From: Streptomyces sp. XY006 | Lineage (GTDB): Bacteria > Actinomycetota > Actinomycetes > Streptomycetales > Streptomycetaceae | Direction of reading: 5' to 3' | Assembly: GCF_002237655.1 (NCBI RefSeq) | Contig: NZ_NOKT01000015.1 | Coordinates: 1 to 64,000 of the forward strand | Length of the DNA: 64,000 nt | Shown here: positions 56,775 to 64,000 of the stretch, one piece after another | Layout: each line of letters begins with the position of its first letter | Position numbering within the stretch: position 1 is the first letter of the stretch | The notes under the pieces: model-generated | The model's input: only the letters and a program-made list of their open reading frames with translations | Told to the model about the DNA's origin: nothing | Database searches by the model: none | Translations under genes and position numbers: made by a program

Positions 56775-57449
56775 TCACGTGGCGGTGTCGTCGGGCGTAT
56801 CCGGACGGGGGTCGTCCCCCGGCCGGGGCAGGCCGCCCGACGCTCCAGATGTGGTGTCACGCGAAGCGGGGTCCCCGGAGGCGGGGCCCTTGAGGTCCCG
56901 TCCCGCCCGCTCGCTCTCGATGAGCTCGTTCAGCCAGCGCACCTCGCGCTCCACGGACTCCATCCCGTGGCGCTGAAGCTCGAGCGTGTAGTCGTCGAGT
57001 CGTTCCCGGGTCCGGGCCAGGGAGGCGCGCATCTTCTCCAGGCGCTCCTCCAGCCGGCTGCGACGGCCTTCCAGTACGCGCATGCGTACATCGCGTGAGG
57101 TCTGCCCGAAGAATGCGAAACGGGCGGCGAAGGTCTCGTCCTCGTACGCGTCGGGCCCGGTCTGCGAGAGCAGCTGCTCGAAGTGCTCCTTACCTTCCGC
57201 CGTCAACCGGTAGACGATCTTGGCGCGGCGGCCGGTGAGGGGCGCGGCCTCGGACTCGTTGCCCTGTTCCTCGATCAACCAGCCGTTGGCGACCAGCGTC
57301 TTGAGGCAGGGGTAGAGCGTCCCGTAGCTGAACGCACGGAACACGCCAAGGGACGTGTTGAGGCGTTTACGCAGCTCGTAGCCGTGCATCGGAGATTCAC
57401 GGAGCAGGCCGAGTACGGCGAACTCGAGGATGCCGGAACGCCGGCTCAT
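56775..57449 (-). CDS. PadR family transcriptional regulator
   Basis: This 224-residue protein has an N-terminal winged helix (residues 5-80, with ILEFAVLGLLRESPMHGYEL and LYPCLKTLVANGW). A helical C-terminal PadR/Vir domain with a coiled coil (about 115-185) follows, then a Pro/Asp-rich tail. PadR proteins are usually repressors that bind a palindrome near their own start. Two good palindromes lie 45-100 bases upstream. It probably regulates itself and the following ino1 gene. Confidence 0.92.
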   Translation of the reverse strand: MSRRSGILEFAVLGLLRESPMHGYELRKRLNTSLGVFRAFSYGTLYPCLKTLVANGWLIEEQGNESEAAPLTGRRAKIVYRLTAEGKEHFEQLLSQTGPDAYEDETFAARFAFFGQTSRDVRMRVLEGRRSRLEERLEKMRASLARTRERLDDYTLELQRHGMESVEREVRWLNELIESERAGRDLKGPASGDPASRDTTSGASGGLPRPGDDPRPDTPDDTAT

Positions 57450-57493
57450 CGTCGCCTCCTCTCCGCCCGGTGCGCGGGTCTCCGTCCGGTGTA

Positions 57494-57547
57494 TCGCTCC
57501 GATGTGTCGGAGCGATGTGTCGAGCTGATGTATCGACTCGATACATC
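57494..57547. promoter_or_regulatory. tandem PadR-type operators upstream of padR
   Basis: A palindrome GATGTATCGA-N1-TCGATACATC covers 57527-57547. A second inverted repeat TCGCTCCGA-N4-TCGGAGCGA covers 57494-57515. Several related ATGTRTCG direct repeats join them. Position ahead of padR and the dyad symmetry fit a PadR binding region, which is inference. Confidence 0.65.
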
Positions 57548-57864
57548 TCGACGATAGAACGGCCTTCCGGATGCGACAAGAGGGGGTGTGGTGAACGGGA
57601 TCACATCACCGATTCATCGGACGCGAGTTGCCTGATTTGAGGTGAACTTCGGGGCTCGGCAGGTTTTGACGGTGCGTAGTCTGTGCGCCATGCACATCAC
57701 CGGGAACCGAGTGACGCCCGAGAGCGTCGTGGTCTTCGGTGTAGTACGGGTGCATGCGGGACCGATGAATGCGGAGCCGACCGCATCCGTACTTCGGGGG
57801 GACCGGAAACCAGCCGCCGTTTCCAGGCGCGCAGGAGTGCGCCTGCCCGAGGAGTAGTCGTTCG
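57548..57864. other. 317-base leader between padR and the class A PBP gene
   Basis: It should hold the PBP promoter; TTGACG at 57666-57671 is a possible -35 element but no good -10 is at the right distance. A plus-strand ORF (57642-57857) stops eight bases before the PBP start but has no convincing coding bias. Confidence 0.4.
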
Positions 57865-60525
57865 ATGAGCGAGCACCGTCGCAAACCGCCGCAGCCGCAG
57901 GAAGGCGGACGTGCCGCGGCCCGACGCGGCCAGTCCGGCTCGTCCTCCGGCCGCCGCGCGGCACCGCGAGGCGCCACCGGGTCTCCGTCCGACTCCTATG
58001 GGTCGGACTCCTACGGCTCAGGGGGTGAAGAGCGTTCGTACGGCGGCCGTGCCGAGGCCCGGCGTGCGGCGCAGAGAAGTGGGGGCGGCCGGCGGAGAGC
58101 GGCCGACCCGCCGCGAGGCGGCCGGCGTGGCGCCGCCATGGGCGCCGCCGGGGCTGCGGCCGCCGGCCGGGGCCGGGGACGCGCGGCCGCCGTCCCCGAC
58201 AAGAAGAGGCTGATCGACTATCCGCGGGCCGGCAAGTACGGCTGGCAGCGCTGGATGCCGTCCTGGAAGCTCGTCTCCGGTCTGTGCATCGGCTTCTTCG
58301 GCAGCCTGGTGGCCGTGGCCGGCATCGGGTACGCCATGGTGGGCGTCCCGAACGAGGAGAACGCGGCGGCCCTGTCGCAGAACAACGTCTACTACTGGTC
58401 CAACGGCCAGCAGATGGTCGCGACGGGCAGTGGCCAGAACCGGCAGAACGTCACGATCGACCGGATCCCGAAGGCCATGCAGGAGGCCGTGATCTCGGCC
58501 GAGAACAAGACCTTCTACGAGGACTCGGGCGTCGACCCCATGGGCATCGCGCGAGCCCTGGCGAACATGGCCCGGGGCGGTGACACGCAGGGTGGATCGA
58601 CGATCACCCAGCAGTTCGTGAAGAACACGTACCTGAGCCAGGAGCAGACGGTCTCCCGGAAGTTCAAGGAGATGTTCATCTCCATCAAGGTGGGCACGAA
58701 GCTCACCAAGCAGGAGATCCTCCAGGGCTACCTCAACACCTCGTACTACGGGCGGGGCGCCTACGGCATCCAGGCCGCTGCCCAGACGTACTACGGCAAG
58801 GACGCCCACGAGCTCGAGCCGAGCGAGTGCGCCTTCCTCGCCGCCCTGCTCAAGGGCCCGACATACTACGACCCCGCGGGCAACGCGAGCCTCGACTCGT
58901 CGGCGAGCGCCAAGGCCAACCGCAAGCGGTCGGAGGAGCGCTGGGGCTGGATCCTCGAGCAGATGCACAACGACGACAAGCTCACGGACGCCCAGTACCA
59001 GAAAGCGATCAAGAAGTACCCCGAGCCGCAGGGCCGCAAGGCGACCAAGGGCATGAGCGGCCAGATCAGCTACCTGGTGGACACGGCCAAGAAGTACGTC
59101 CTGAATCACTCCGACATCACGGAGCAGCAGTTCGACCAGGGCGGCTACCAGATCCGGACGACCTTCGAGAAGAGCAAGGTCGAGGCGCTGGCCAAGGCCG
59201 TCAAGAAGGTCGAGAAGGAGAAGCTGGACCCGGAGAAGCGTGAGCTGGACAAGCACGTCCAGTTCGGCGCGGCGTCGGTGAAGCCCAAGGACGGTGCGAT
59301 CGTCGCCCTCTACGGTGGCGCCGGCTACGAGAACGGCCACTTCAACAACAACGCGGACACCTCGGGTGTCCCCGTCGGTTCGACGTGGAAGCCGTTCGTG
59401 CTCGCCGCCGCCATGGAGTACGGGACCTACCGCAGCGACGGTCCGCTCTCACCGATGAGCAAGTACAACGGCAACGACCGCCTGAAGGTCCTGAACAACG
59501 ACGGCTCGTACGTCCTGAAGAAGGACAACACGCCGTTCCTGCAGAAGAACGAGAGCGACCGCGCCTGGGGCTACATCACCTTGCGCAAGGCGATGGAGCA
59601 GTCCGTCAACACGCCGTTCGTGCAGCTCGGCATGGACGTGGGGATGAGGAACGTGCGGGACGTGGCCGAGAAGGCCGGGATCCTGGACGGCAGCTTCGCC
59701 ACGCTCAACCCGTCGTTCGCGCTCGGTACCTCCACCCCCAGCGCGATCCGCATGGCCGACGCCTACGCCACGTTCGCCGCAGCCGGCAAGCAGGCCGCTC
59801 CGTACTCGGTGACCAGCGTCAAGTTCAACGGGCAGGAGATCGACGGCTTCGACAAGCCGAGGATCACGCAGGCGATGCCCGAGAACGTGGCGAATAACGT
59901 CACCGACGTCCTGGAGAACGTCATCCAGAACGGTACGGGTAAGAACGCGCTGTCCCTCGGCCGTACGGCGGCCGGCAAGACCGGTACGACGGACGAGAAC
60001 AAGTCGGCCTGGTTCGTCGGCTACACCCAGCAGCTGTCGACCTCGGTCGCGATGTTCCGCGAGGACCCCAAGAGCGCCAGGCTGCTGTCCATGAACGGCA
60101 CGGCGGGCGAGGAGTCCATCCACGGTGGTGACGTCCCGACGCTGGTGTGGACCGAGTACATGAAGGCCGCGCTCAAGGGCAAGCCCGACCTCGGCTTCCC
60201 GGAGGCCGAGCCGATCGGTGACGTCCAGGACGCGGTGGGTGCCCCGTCGCCGACGCCGACTCCCAGTGAGACGCCGAGCGAGACGCCGAGCGAGACTCCC
60301 AGTGAGACGCCCAGCGAGACCCCGACCGCTCCGTCGCCGTCGCCGAGCGACACCTGTGGCTTCTTCGGCTGCGAGGAGGACAACGGCGGACAGAACGGTG
60401 GTGCGGACAACGGGGGCACGGACGGAGGAGCAAGTACCGAGCCCACGCCGACCGATACGAATCTGGACGGCGGCAGCACCAGAGGAAACGGCAACGGAGG
60501 CATCTTCGGAGGCCCCGCCGGATAG
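57865..60525 (+). CDS. class A (bifunctional) penicillin-binding protein
   Basis: This 886-residue protein has a basic, Gly/Arg-rich cytoplasmic N-terminus (1-135) and a membrane helix near 145-170. A GT51 transglycosylase domain (EAVISAENKTFYEDSG, GGSTITQQFVKN) precedes a transpeptidase domain with STWKPF, SVN and KTGTT. The C-terminal 110 residues are low complexity: five SETP repeats, a CGFFGC element, and an Asn/Gly-rich tail ending GNGNGGIFGGPAG. It polymerises and cross-links peptidoglycan. ATG at 57865 is chosen because GAGGAG precedes it. The tail motif matches the C-terminus of PknB. Confidence 0.95.
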   Translation: MSEHRRKPPQPQEGGRAAARRGQSGSSSGRRAAPRGATGSPSDSYGSDSYGSGGEERSYGGRAEARRAAQRSGGGRRRAADPPRGGRRGAAMGAAGAAAAGRGRGRAAAVPDKKRLIDYPRAGKYGWQRWMPSWKLVSGLCIGFFGSLVAVAGIGYAMVGVPNEENAAALSQNNVYYWSNGQQMVATGSGQNRQNVTIDRIPKAMQEAVISAENKTFYEDSGVDPMGIARALANMARGGDTQGGSTITQQFVKNTYLSQEQTVSRKFKEMFISIKVGTKLTKQEILQGYLNTSYYGRGAYGIQAAAQTYYGKDAHELEPSECAFLAALLKGPTYYDPAGNASLDSSASAKANRKRSEERWGWILEQMHNDDKLTDAQYQKAIKKYPEPQGRKATKGMSGQISYLVDTAKKYVLNHSDITEQQFDQGGYQIRTTFEKSKVEALAKAVKKVEKEKLDPEKRELDKHVQFGAASVKPKDGAIVALYGGAGYENGHFNNNADTSGVPVGSTWKPFVLAAAMEYGTYRSDGPLSPMSKYNGNDRLKVLNNDGSYVLKKDNTPFLQKNESDRAWGYITLRKAMEQSVNTPFVQLGMDVGMRNVRDVAEKAGILDGSFATLNPSFALGTSTPSAIRMADAYATFAAAGKQAAPYSVTSVKFNGQEIDGFDKPRITQAMPENVANNVTDVLENVIQNGTGKNALSLGRTAAGKTGTTDENKSAWFVGYTQQLSTSVAMFREDPKSARLLSMNGTAGEESIHGGDVPTLVWTEYMKAALKGKPDLGFPEAEPIGDVQDAVGAPSPTPTPSETPSETPSETPSETPSETPTAPSPSPSDTCGFFGCEEDNGGQNGGADNGGTDGGASTEPTPTDTNLDGGSTRGNGNGGIFGGPAG
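60265..60324 (+). repeat. 12-bp tandem repeats encoding (SETP)x5 in the class A PBP
   Basis: Five 12-base units with synonymous third-base changes encode Ser-Glu-Thr-Pro. The repeat is in the extracellular C-terminal linker. Confidence 0.9.
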
Positions 60526-60548
60526 CCGGCCGATCGCCCGGCTTGGGT

Positions 60549-60562
60549 GTTTCACGTGAAAC
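60549..60562. other. parS site after the PBP gene (first of pair)
   Basis: Perfect GTTTCACGTGAAAC, 24 bases after the PBP stop. Confidence 0.95.
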
Positions 60563-60567
60563 ACGCC

Positions 60568-60581
60568 GTTTCACGTGAAAC
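60568..60581. other. parS site after the PBP gene (second of pair)
   Basis: Perfect GTTTCACGTGAAAC, only 19 bases centre to centre from the previous one, so two ParB dimers would sit nearly two helical turns apart on the same face. Confidence 0.95.
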
Positions 60582-60582
60582 A

Positions 60583-60616
60583 AGGGCCGCCGTACCCGCT
60601 CGGGTACGGCGGCCCT
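60583..60616 (+). terminator. terminator after the class A PBP gene
   Basis: Perfect 16-bp arms (60583-60598 and 60601-60616) abut the second parS and are followed by a T-containing run CGCCGTTTTG. Confidence 0.85.
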
Positions 60617-60653
60617 CGCCGTTTTGCCGGACACGTACGGCAGGATGTGCGAC

Positions 60654-62156
60654 ATGCCCAGTGCAGAAACGACGCCAGGGAGCGTCCACGAGCCGGACAC
60701 GGTGCGGCCGACCCAGGAGGACAAGGTCGCCGCGGCCGGCAGCGAGCTGATCGGCGGCCCGCTCGGGCGGCGCGCCCTGCTCGGGGCGTCCTGGTGGACT
60801 CCCGTCCGGGTGATCGCCCTGGTGGCGATCGGGATGTTCGCCCTCGGCCTGGTCCAGAAGGCGCCCTGCTACAACGGCGCCTGGTTCTTCGGCGCCAGCT
60901 CGCAGTACACGCACGCCTGCTACTCGGACATCCCGCACCTCTATCAGGGGCGCGGTTTCGCCGACGGGCTCGTGCCGTACTTCGACCGGCTCCCCGGCGA
61001 CATGCAGTACCTGGAGTACCCGGTGCTGACCGGTGTCTTCATGGAGGTCGCGTCCTGGCTCACGCCCGGCAGCGGCACCATCCAGGACCAGGAGCAGTGG
61101 TACTGGATGGTCAACGCCGGGATGCTCATGGTCTGCGCGGCGGTCATCGCCGTCTGCGTGACCCGCACCCATGCCCGGCGTCCCTGGGACGGCCTCCTGG
61201 TCGCCCTGGCGCCCGCTTTCGCGCTGACGGCGACGATCAACTGGGACCTGCTGGCGGTCGCTCTGACGGCCGCGGCGATGCTGATGTGGTCCCGGGGCCG
61301 CTCCCTCGCCTTCGGCGTCCTGCTGGGGCTCGCCACGGCCGCCAAGCTCTATCCCTTCCTGCTGCTCGGGCCGCTGCTGGTGCTGTGCTGGCGGGCCGGC
61401 CGATGGCGGGAGTTCGCCACGGCCGTGGGCGGGGCGGCCATCGCCTGGGTCGTCGTGAACGGGCCGGTGATGCTCTTCGCCTTCGAGGGCTGGTCGAAGT
61501 TCTACACGTTCAGCCAGGAACGGGGCGTCGACTTCGGCTCCTTCTGGCTGATCATGGCCCAGAACTCGGACGACCCGCTCGCCACCGACACCGTCAACAC
61601 CCTCGCCACTCTGCTGATGCTGGTGTGCTGCGCGGGAGTCGCGGCCCTCGCCCTGACCGCTCCACGCCGTCCCCGGTTCGCCCAGCTCGCCTTCCTGATC
61701 GTCGCGGCGTTCATCCTCACCAACAAGGTCTACTCGCCGCAGTACGTGCTGTGGCTCGTTCCGCTGGCCGCCCTCGCCCGGCCCAAGTGGCGGGACTTCC
61801 TGATCTGGCAGGCCTGCGAGGTGGCGTACTTCCTGGGGATCTGGCTGTACCTCGCGTACACGACCAGCGGGGACGCTCACAAGGGGCTGCCCACCGACGG
61901 CTACCACTGGGCCATCGCGCTGCACCTGCTGGGCACGCTCTATCTCTGCGTGATGGTCGTGCGGGACATCTTCCTGCCGGAGCGGGATCCGGTGCGCCGC
62001 TCCGGGGACGACGACCCTTCGGGCGGGGTGCTCGACGGTGCCGAGGATGTCTTCGTCCTCGGACCCGCGGCCCGCTCCCGGCGCCAGGCGACCGCGCACT
62101 TCACGGAGCAGCCCATCGAGTGGGGCAAGCAAGGCACCGCGGGCGGTTCACTCTGA
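60654..62156 (+). CDS. GT87-like membrane glycosyltransferase (DUF2029)
   Basis: The protein is 500 residues from ATG 60654, with AGGA about 9 bases upstream; an in-frame TTG at 60624 lies just past the terminator and is less likely. It has about ten to twelve membrane segments. Motifs include PYFDRLPGDMQYLEYPVLTG and TINWDLLAVALTAAAM, which resemble GT-C polyprenyl-phosphate-mannose-dependent transferases such as PimE. The substrate is unknown; a role in lipoglycan or glycoprotein mannosylation is inference. It is convergent with the alanine-racemase-like gene. Confidence 0.85.
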   Translation: MPSAETTPGSVHEPDTVRPTQEDKVAAAGSELIGGPLGRRALLGASWWTPVRVIALVAIGMFALGLVQKAPCYNGAWFFGASSQYTHACYSDIPHLYQGRGFADGLVPYFDRLPGDMQYLEYPVLTGVFMEVASWLTPGSGTIQDQEQWYWMVNAGMLMVCAAVIAVCVTRTHARRPWDGLLVALAPAFALTATINWDLLAVALTAAAMLMWSRGRSLAFGVLLGLATAAKLYPFLLLGPLLVLCWRAGRWREFATAVGGAAIAWVVVNGPVMLFAFEGWSKFYTFSQERGVDFGSFWLIMAQNSDDPLATDTVNTLATLLMLVCCAGVAALALTAPRRPRFAQLAFLIVAAFILTNKVYSPQYVLWLVPLAALARPKWRDFLIWQACEVAYFLGIWLYLAYTTSGDAHKGLPTDGYHWAIALHLLGTLYLCVMVVRDIFLPERDPVRRSGDDDPSGGVLDGAEDVFVLGPAARSRRQATAHFTEQPIEWGKQGTAGGSL

Positions 62157-62203
62157 GCGAACGGTGCCGGGTGTCCGCCCGACGCCGCCCCCCAGTCAGA
62201 CGG

Positions 62204-62235
62204 AAGGCCGTACAGGGAGACCCCTGTACGGCCTT
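62204..62235. terminator. bidirectional terminator between convergent genes
   Basis: Perfect 14-bp arms (62204-62217 and 62222-62235) with a four-base loop; AAGG and CCTT ends give T-containing flanks on both strands. Confidence 0.85.
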
Positions 62236-62253
62236 CTCGCTGTACTCCGGCGG

Positions 62254-63285
62254 TCAGCGGTCCACGAGCCGGTCGAACTGCGTGGTGGTGTGCCGCAGAT
62301 GGGCCACCAGCTCCTCACCGACCTGCGGCTCGGGCGCGTCCGCGGGCACGAACAGGATCGACACCTGCATGTGCGGCGGTTCGGCGAACCAGCGCTGCTT
62401 GCCGGCCCAGACGAAGGGAGAAAGGTTCCGGTTCACCGTGGCGAGGCCGGCGCGAGCGACGCCCTTGGCGCGCGGCATGACGCCGTGCAGCGCCTTGGGG
62501 GCCTCCAGACCCACCCCGTGCGACGTTCCGCCCGCCACGACCACCAGGAAGCCGTCCGAGGCCGCCTTCTGCTGCCGGTAGCCGAAGCGGTCGCCCTTGG
62601 CGACGCGGGTGACGTCCAGGACGGCGCCGCGGTACTCGGTGGCGTCGTGGTCCCCCAGCCACAGCCGCGTGCCGATGCGGGCCCGGAACCGGGTCTGCGG
62701 GAACTGCTGCTGGAGCCGGACGAGCTCCTCGGACTTCAGATGGCTGACGAACATCGTGTGCAGGGGCAGCCGGGCCGCGCGCAGCCGGTCCATCCAGCCG
62801 ATGACCTCCTCGACCGCGTCCGAGCCGTCGGTGCGGTCCAGGGGCAGGTGGAGGGCGAAACCCTCCAGGCGGACGTTCTCGATGGCGGCGTGCAGCTGGG
62901 CCAGGTCCTGCTCGCTGATGCCGTGCCGCTTCATCGAGGACATCACCTCGATCACCACACGGGCACCGACGAGGCCGTACACACCGTCTATCGAAGACAC
63001 CGAGCGGATCACCCGGTCCGGCAGCGGCACCGGCTCCTCACCGCGCCGGTAGGGCGTCAGCACCAGCAGGTCCCCGCCGAACCAGTCCTTGATCCGGGCG
63101 GCTTCGTACGTCGTGCCGACGGCGAGGACGTCCGAGCCCAGCCGCGTGGCCTCCTCCGCCAGCCGCTCGTGCCCGAAGCCGTAGCCGTTGCCCTTGCAGA
63201 CCGGCACGAGGCCGGGGAACTGCTCCTGCACGTGCTTGTGGTGCGCCCGCCAGCGCGCGGTGTCGACGTAGAGCGTGAGCGCCAT
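62254..63285 (-). CDS. alanine racemase-like PLP protein
   Basis: This 343-residue protein has the fold-type III PLP motif VCKGNGYGFGHERLA (Lys as Schiff base) near residue 31. The family barrel segments (VVIEVMSSMKRHGIS, GFALHLPLDRTD) follow. It is similar to the N-terminal domain of alanine racemases but diverges elsewhere. It lies immediately after femX, as in S. coelicolor, suggesting a shared role in peptidoglycan precursor supply. Activity as a racemase is unproven from sequence. Confidence 0.85.
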   Translation of the reverse strand: MALTLYVDTARWRAHHKHVQEQFPGLVPVCKGNGYGFGHERLAEEATRLGSDVLAVGTTYEAARIKDWFGGDLLVLTPYRRGEEPVPLPDRVIRSVSSIDGVYGLVGARVVIEVMSSMKRHGISEQDLAQLHAAIENVRLEGFALHLPLDRTDGSDAVEEVIGWMDRLRAARLPLHTMFVSHLKSEELVRLQQQFPQTRFRARIGTRLWLGDHDATEYRGAVLDVTRVAKGDRFGYRQQKAASDGFLVVVAGGTSHGVGLEAPKALHGVMPRAKGVARAGLATVNRNLSPFVWAGKQRWFAEPPHMQVSILFVPADAPEPQVGEELVAHLRHTTTQFDRLVDR

Positions 63286-63306
63286 GGCCGGACCTGGAAC
63301 CTTTCT

Positions 63307-63374
63307 CGTGGTTGCCGTGAATCAGCGGTTGCCGTGTGTCAGCGGTTGCCGTGTGTCAGCGGTTGCCGTGTGTC
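63307..63374 (-). repeat. 17-bp tandem repeats between femX and the racemase-like gene
   Basis: Three perfect copies of a 17-base unit AGCGGTTGCCGTGTGTC (63324-63340, 63341-63357, 63358-63374) are preceded by a degenerate copy at 63307-63323. The array fills most of the 116-base gap. Confidence 0.9.
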
Positions 63375-63401
63375 AGAGGTATAGAAGCACTGAACGGGAC
63401 A

Positions 63402-64000
63402 TCAGCGACGCGACATGTAGATGTCGAGCGCCTTGTGCAGCAGCTTGTTGAGCGGGAAGTCCCACTCGCCGAGGTACTCGGCGGCCTGGCCGCCCGTGCC
63501 CACCTTGAACTGGATCAGGCCGAAGAGGTGGTCGGTCTCGTCCAGCGAGTCGGAGATGCCGCGCAGGTCGTAGACGGTCGCGCCGAGCGCGTAGGCGTCG
63601 CGCAGCATCCGCCACTGCATGGCGTTCGACGGCCGGACCTCGCGGCCGATGTTGTCGGAGGCGCCGTAGGAGTACCAGACGTGGCCGCCGACGATCAGCA
63701 TCGTCGCCGCCGACAGGTTCACGCCGTTGTGCCGGGCGAAGTACAGCCGCATCCGGTTGGGGTCCTCGCTGTTGAGGGCCGTCCACATGCGCTGGAAGTA
63801 CGACAGCGGGCGCGGCCGGAAGTGGTCGCGCACGGCCGTGATCTCGTACAGCCGCTGCCATTCCTCGAGGTCCTGGTAGCCGCCCTGGACGACCTCGACA
63901 CCGGCCTTCTCGGCCTTCTTGATGTTGCGGCGCCACAGCTGGTTGAAGTTCTTGTGGACCTCTTCCAGGGAACGGTTCGCCAGCGGCACCTGGTAGACGT
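63402..64000 (-). CDS. femX: FemX-type lipid II aminoacyltransferase, C-terminal part (gene runs off the right edge)
   Basis: The frame is open to the window edge, leaving about 200 C-terminal residues. Motifs of the FemABX family are visible: WRRNIKKAEKAGVEV, LSAATMLIVGGHVWYSYGAS and the ending DYPLNK-like EWDFPLNKLLHKALDIYMSRR. FemX adds the first glycine to the peptidoglycan precursor bridge in Streptomyces and is essential in S. coelicolor. The GTG at 63989 is internal. It is followed by the tandem repeats and the racemase-like gene on the same strand. Confidence 0.93.
   Translation of the reverse strand, partial: VYQVPLANRSLEEVHKNFNQLWRRNIKKAEKAGVEVVQGGYQDLEEWQRLYEITAVRDHFRPRPLSYFQRMWTALNSEDPNRMRLYFARHNGVNLSAATMLIVGGHVWYSYGASDNIGREVRPSNAMQWRMLRDAYALGATVYDLRGISDSLDETDHLFGLIQFKVGTGGQAAEYLGEWDFPLNKLLHKALDIYMSRR

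Noticed and set aside
57642..57857. 71-codon ORF ending eight bases before the class A PBP start
   Set aside because: The stop is close to the PBP ribosome site, which hints at a leader peptide, but codon bias is poor, there is no clear ribosome site and no recognisable sequence.

Overview
The window is a stretch of a Streptomyces-type chromosome centred on the replication origin. The evidence is very high GC with strong third-position GC bias, frequent GTG and TTG starts, CrgA, class E sortases, a FemX-type peptidoglycan branching enzyme, a DnaA with a very long linker domain, many GTTTCACGTGAAAC parS sites, and a gene order that I recognise from memory as that of the S. coelicolor oriC region (fhaA to femX). 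I see no insertion sequence, prophage or CRISPR array. The one gene that looks recently acquired is a small secreted protein at 7.9 kb.

Left arm, 1-13 kb: a cell-wall growth and Ser/Thr phosphorylation cluster, fhaA(partial)-fhaB-pstP-rodA-pbpA-pknB, reads rightward and ends in a strong terminator. After the small secreted protein come leftward genes for three class E sortases, a glutamine amidotransferase and a DUF881 protein. crgA is divergent from them. 13-22 kb: a cluster of DnaA boxes, a rhomboid protease, a cyclophilin, a DUF5324 protein, an HTH regulator, a tail-anchored Ser/Thr kinase, several small membrane or secreted proteins, tRNA-Ala(UGC) and tRNA-Ile(GAU). 22-35 kb: the replication core, DUF3566-gyrA-gyrB-dciA-recF-gnd-dnaN on the minus strand, then oriC (31502-32327, about twenty DnaA-box-like 9-mers), then dnaA. 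The dnaA-rpmH gap holds a perfect DnaA box and an rpmH promoter candidate.

Right arm, 35-41 kb: rpmH-rnpA-yidD-yidC-khpB, then rsmG and parA-parB. 41-54 kb: a GNAT protein, trxA, trxB with a good SigR-type promoter, an anti-sigma/SigM pair, a pseudokinase, MurJ, a DUF6049 protein, and a CCA-adding enzyme on the plus strand. This order matches the Mycobacterium tuberculosis mviN-sigM-trxB region. 54-64 kb: a small membrane-anchored protein, an MFS exporter, inositol-3-phosphate synthase, a PadR regulator with two operator-like palindromes, a class A penicillin-binding protein, a GT87 mannosyltransferase-like protein, an alanine-racemase-like protein and a truncated femX at the edge.

The genes fall into three linked programmes. 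The first is replication and segregation (oriC, DnaA, DnaN, gyrase, DciA, ParAB and ten perfect parS sites, nine of them on the dnaA/parB side). The second is peptidoglycan synthesis controlled by phosphorylation (PknB, PstP, FhaA/FhaB, RodA/PbpA, and the pseudokinase and MurJ across the origin). The third is envelope and redox stress (SigM, thioredoxin). The most notable signals are the DnaA-box cluster behind crgA, DnaA boxes just ahead of parA, parS sites inside perfect palindromes or coding sequence, a higher-order repeat in the DnaA linker, and an identical extracellular C-terminal motif shared by PknB and the class A PBP.
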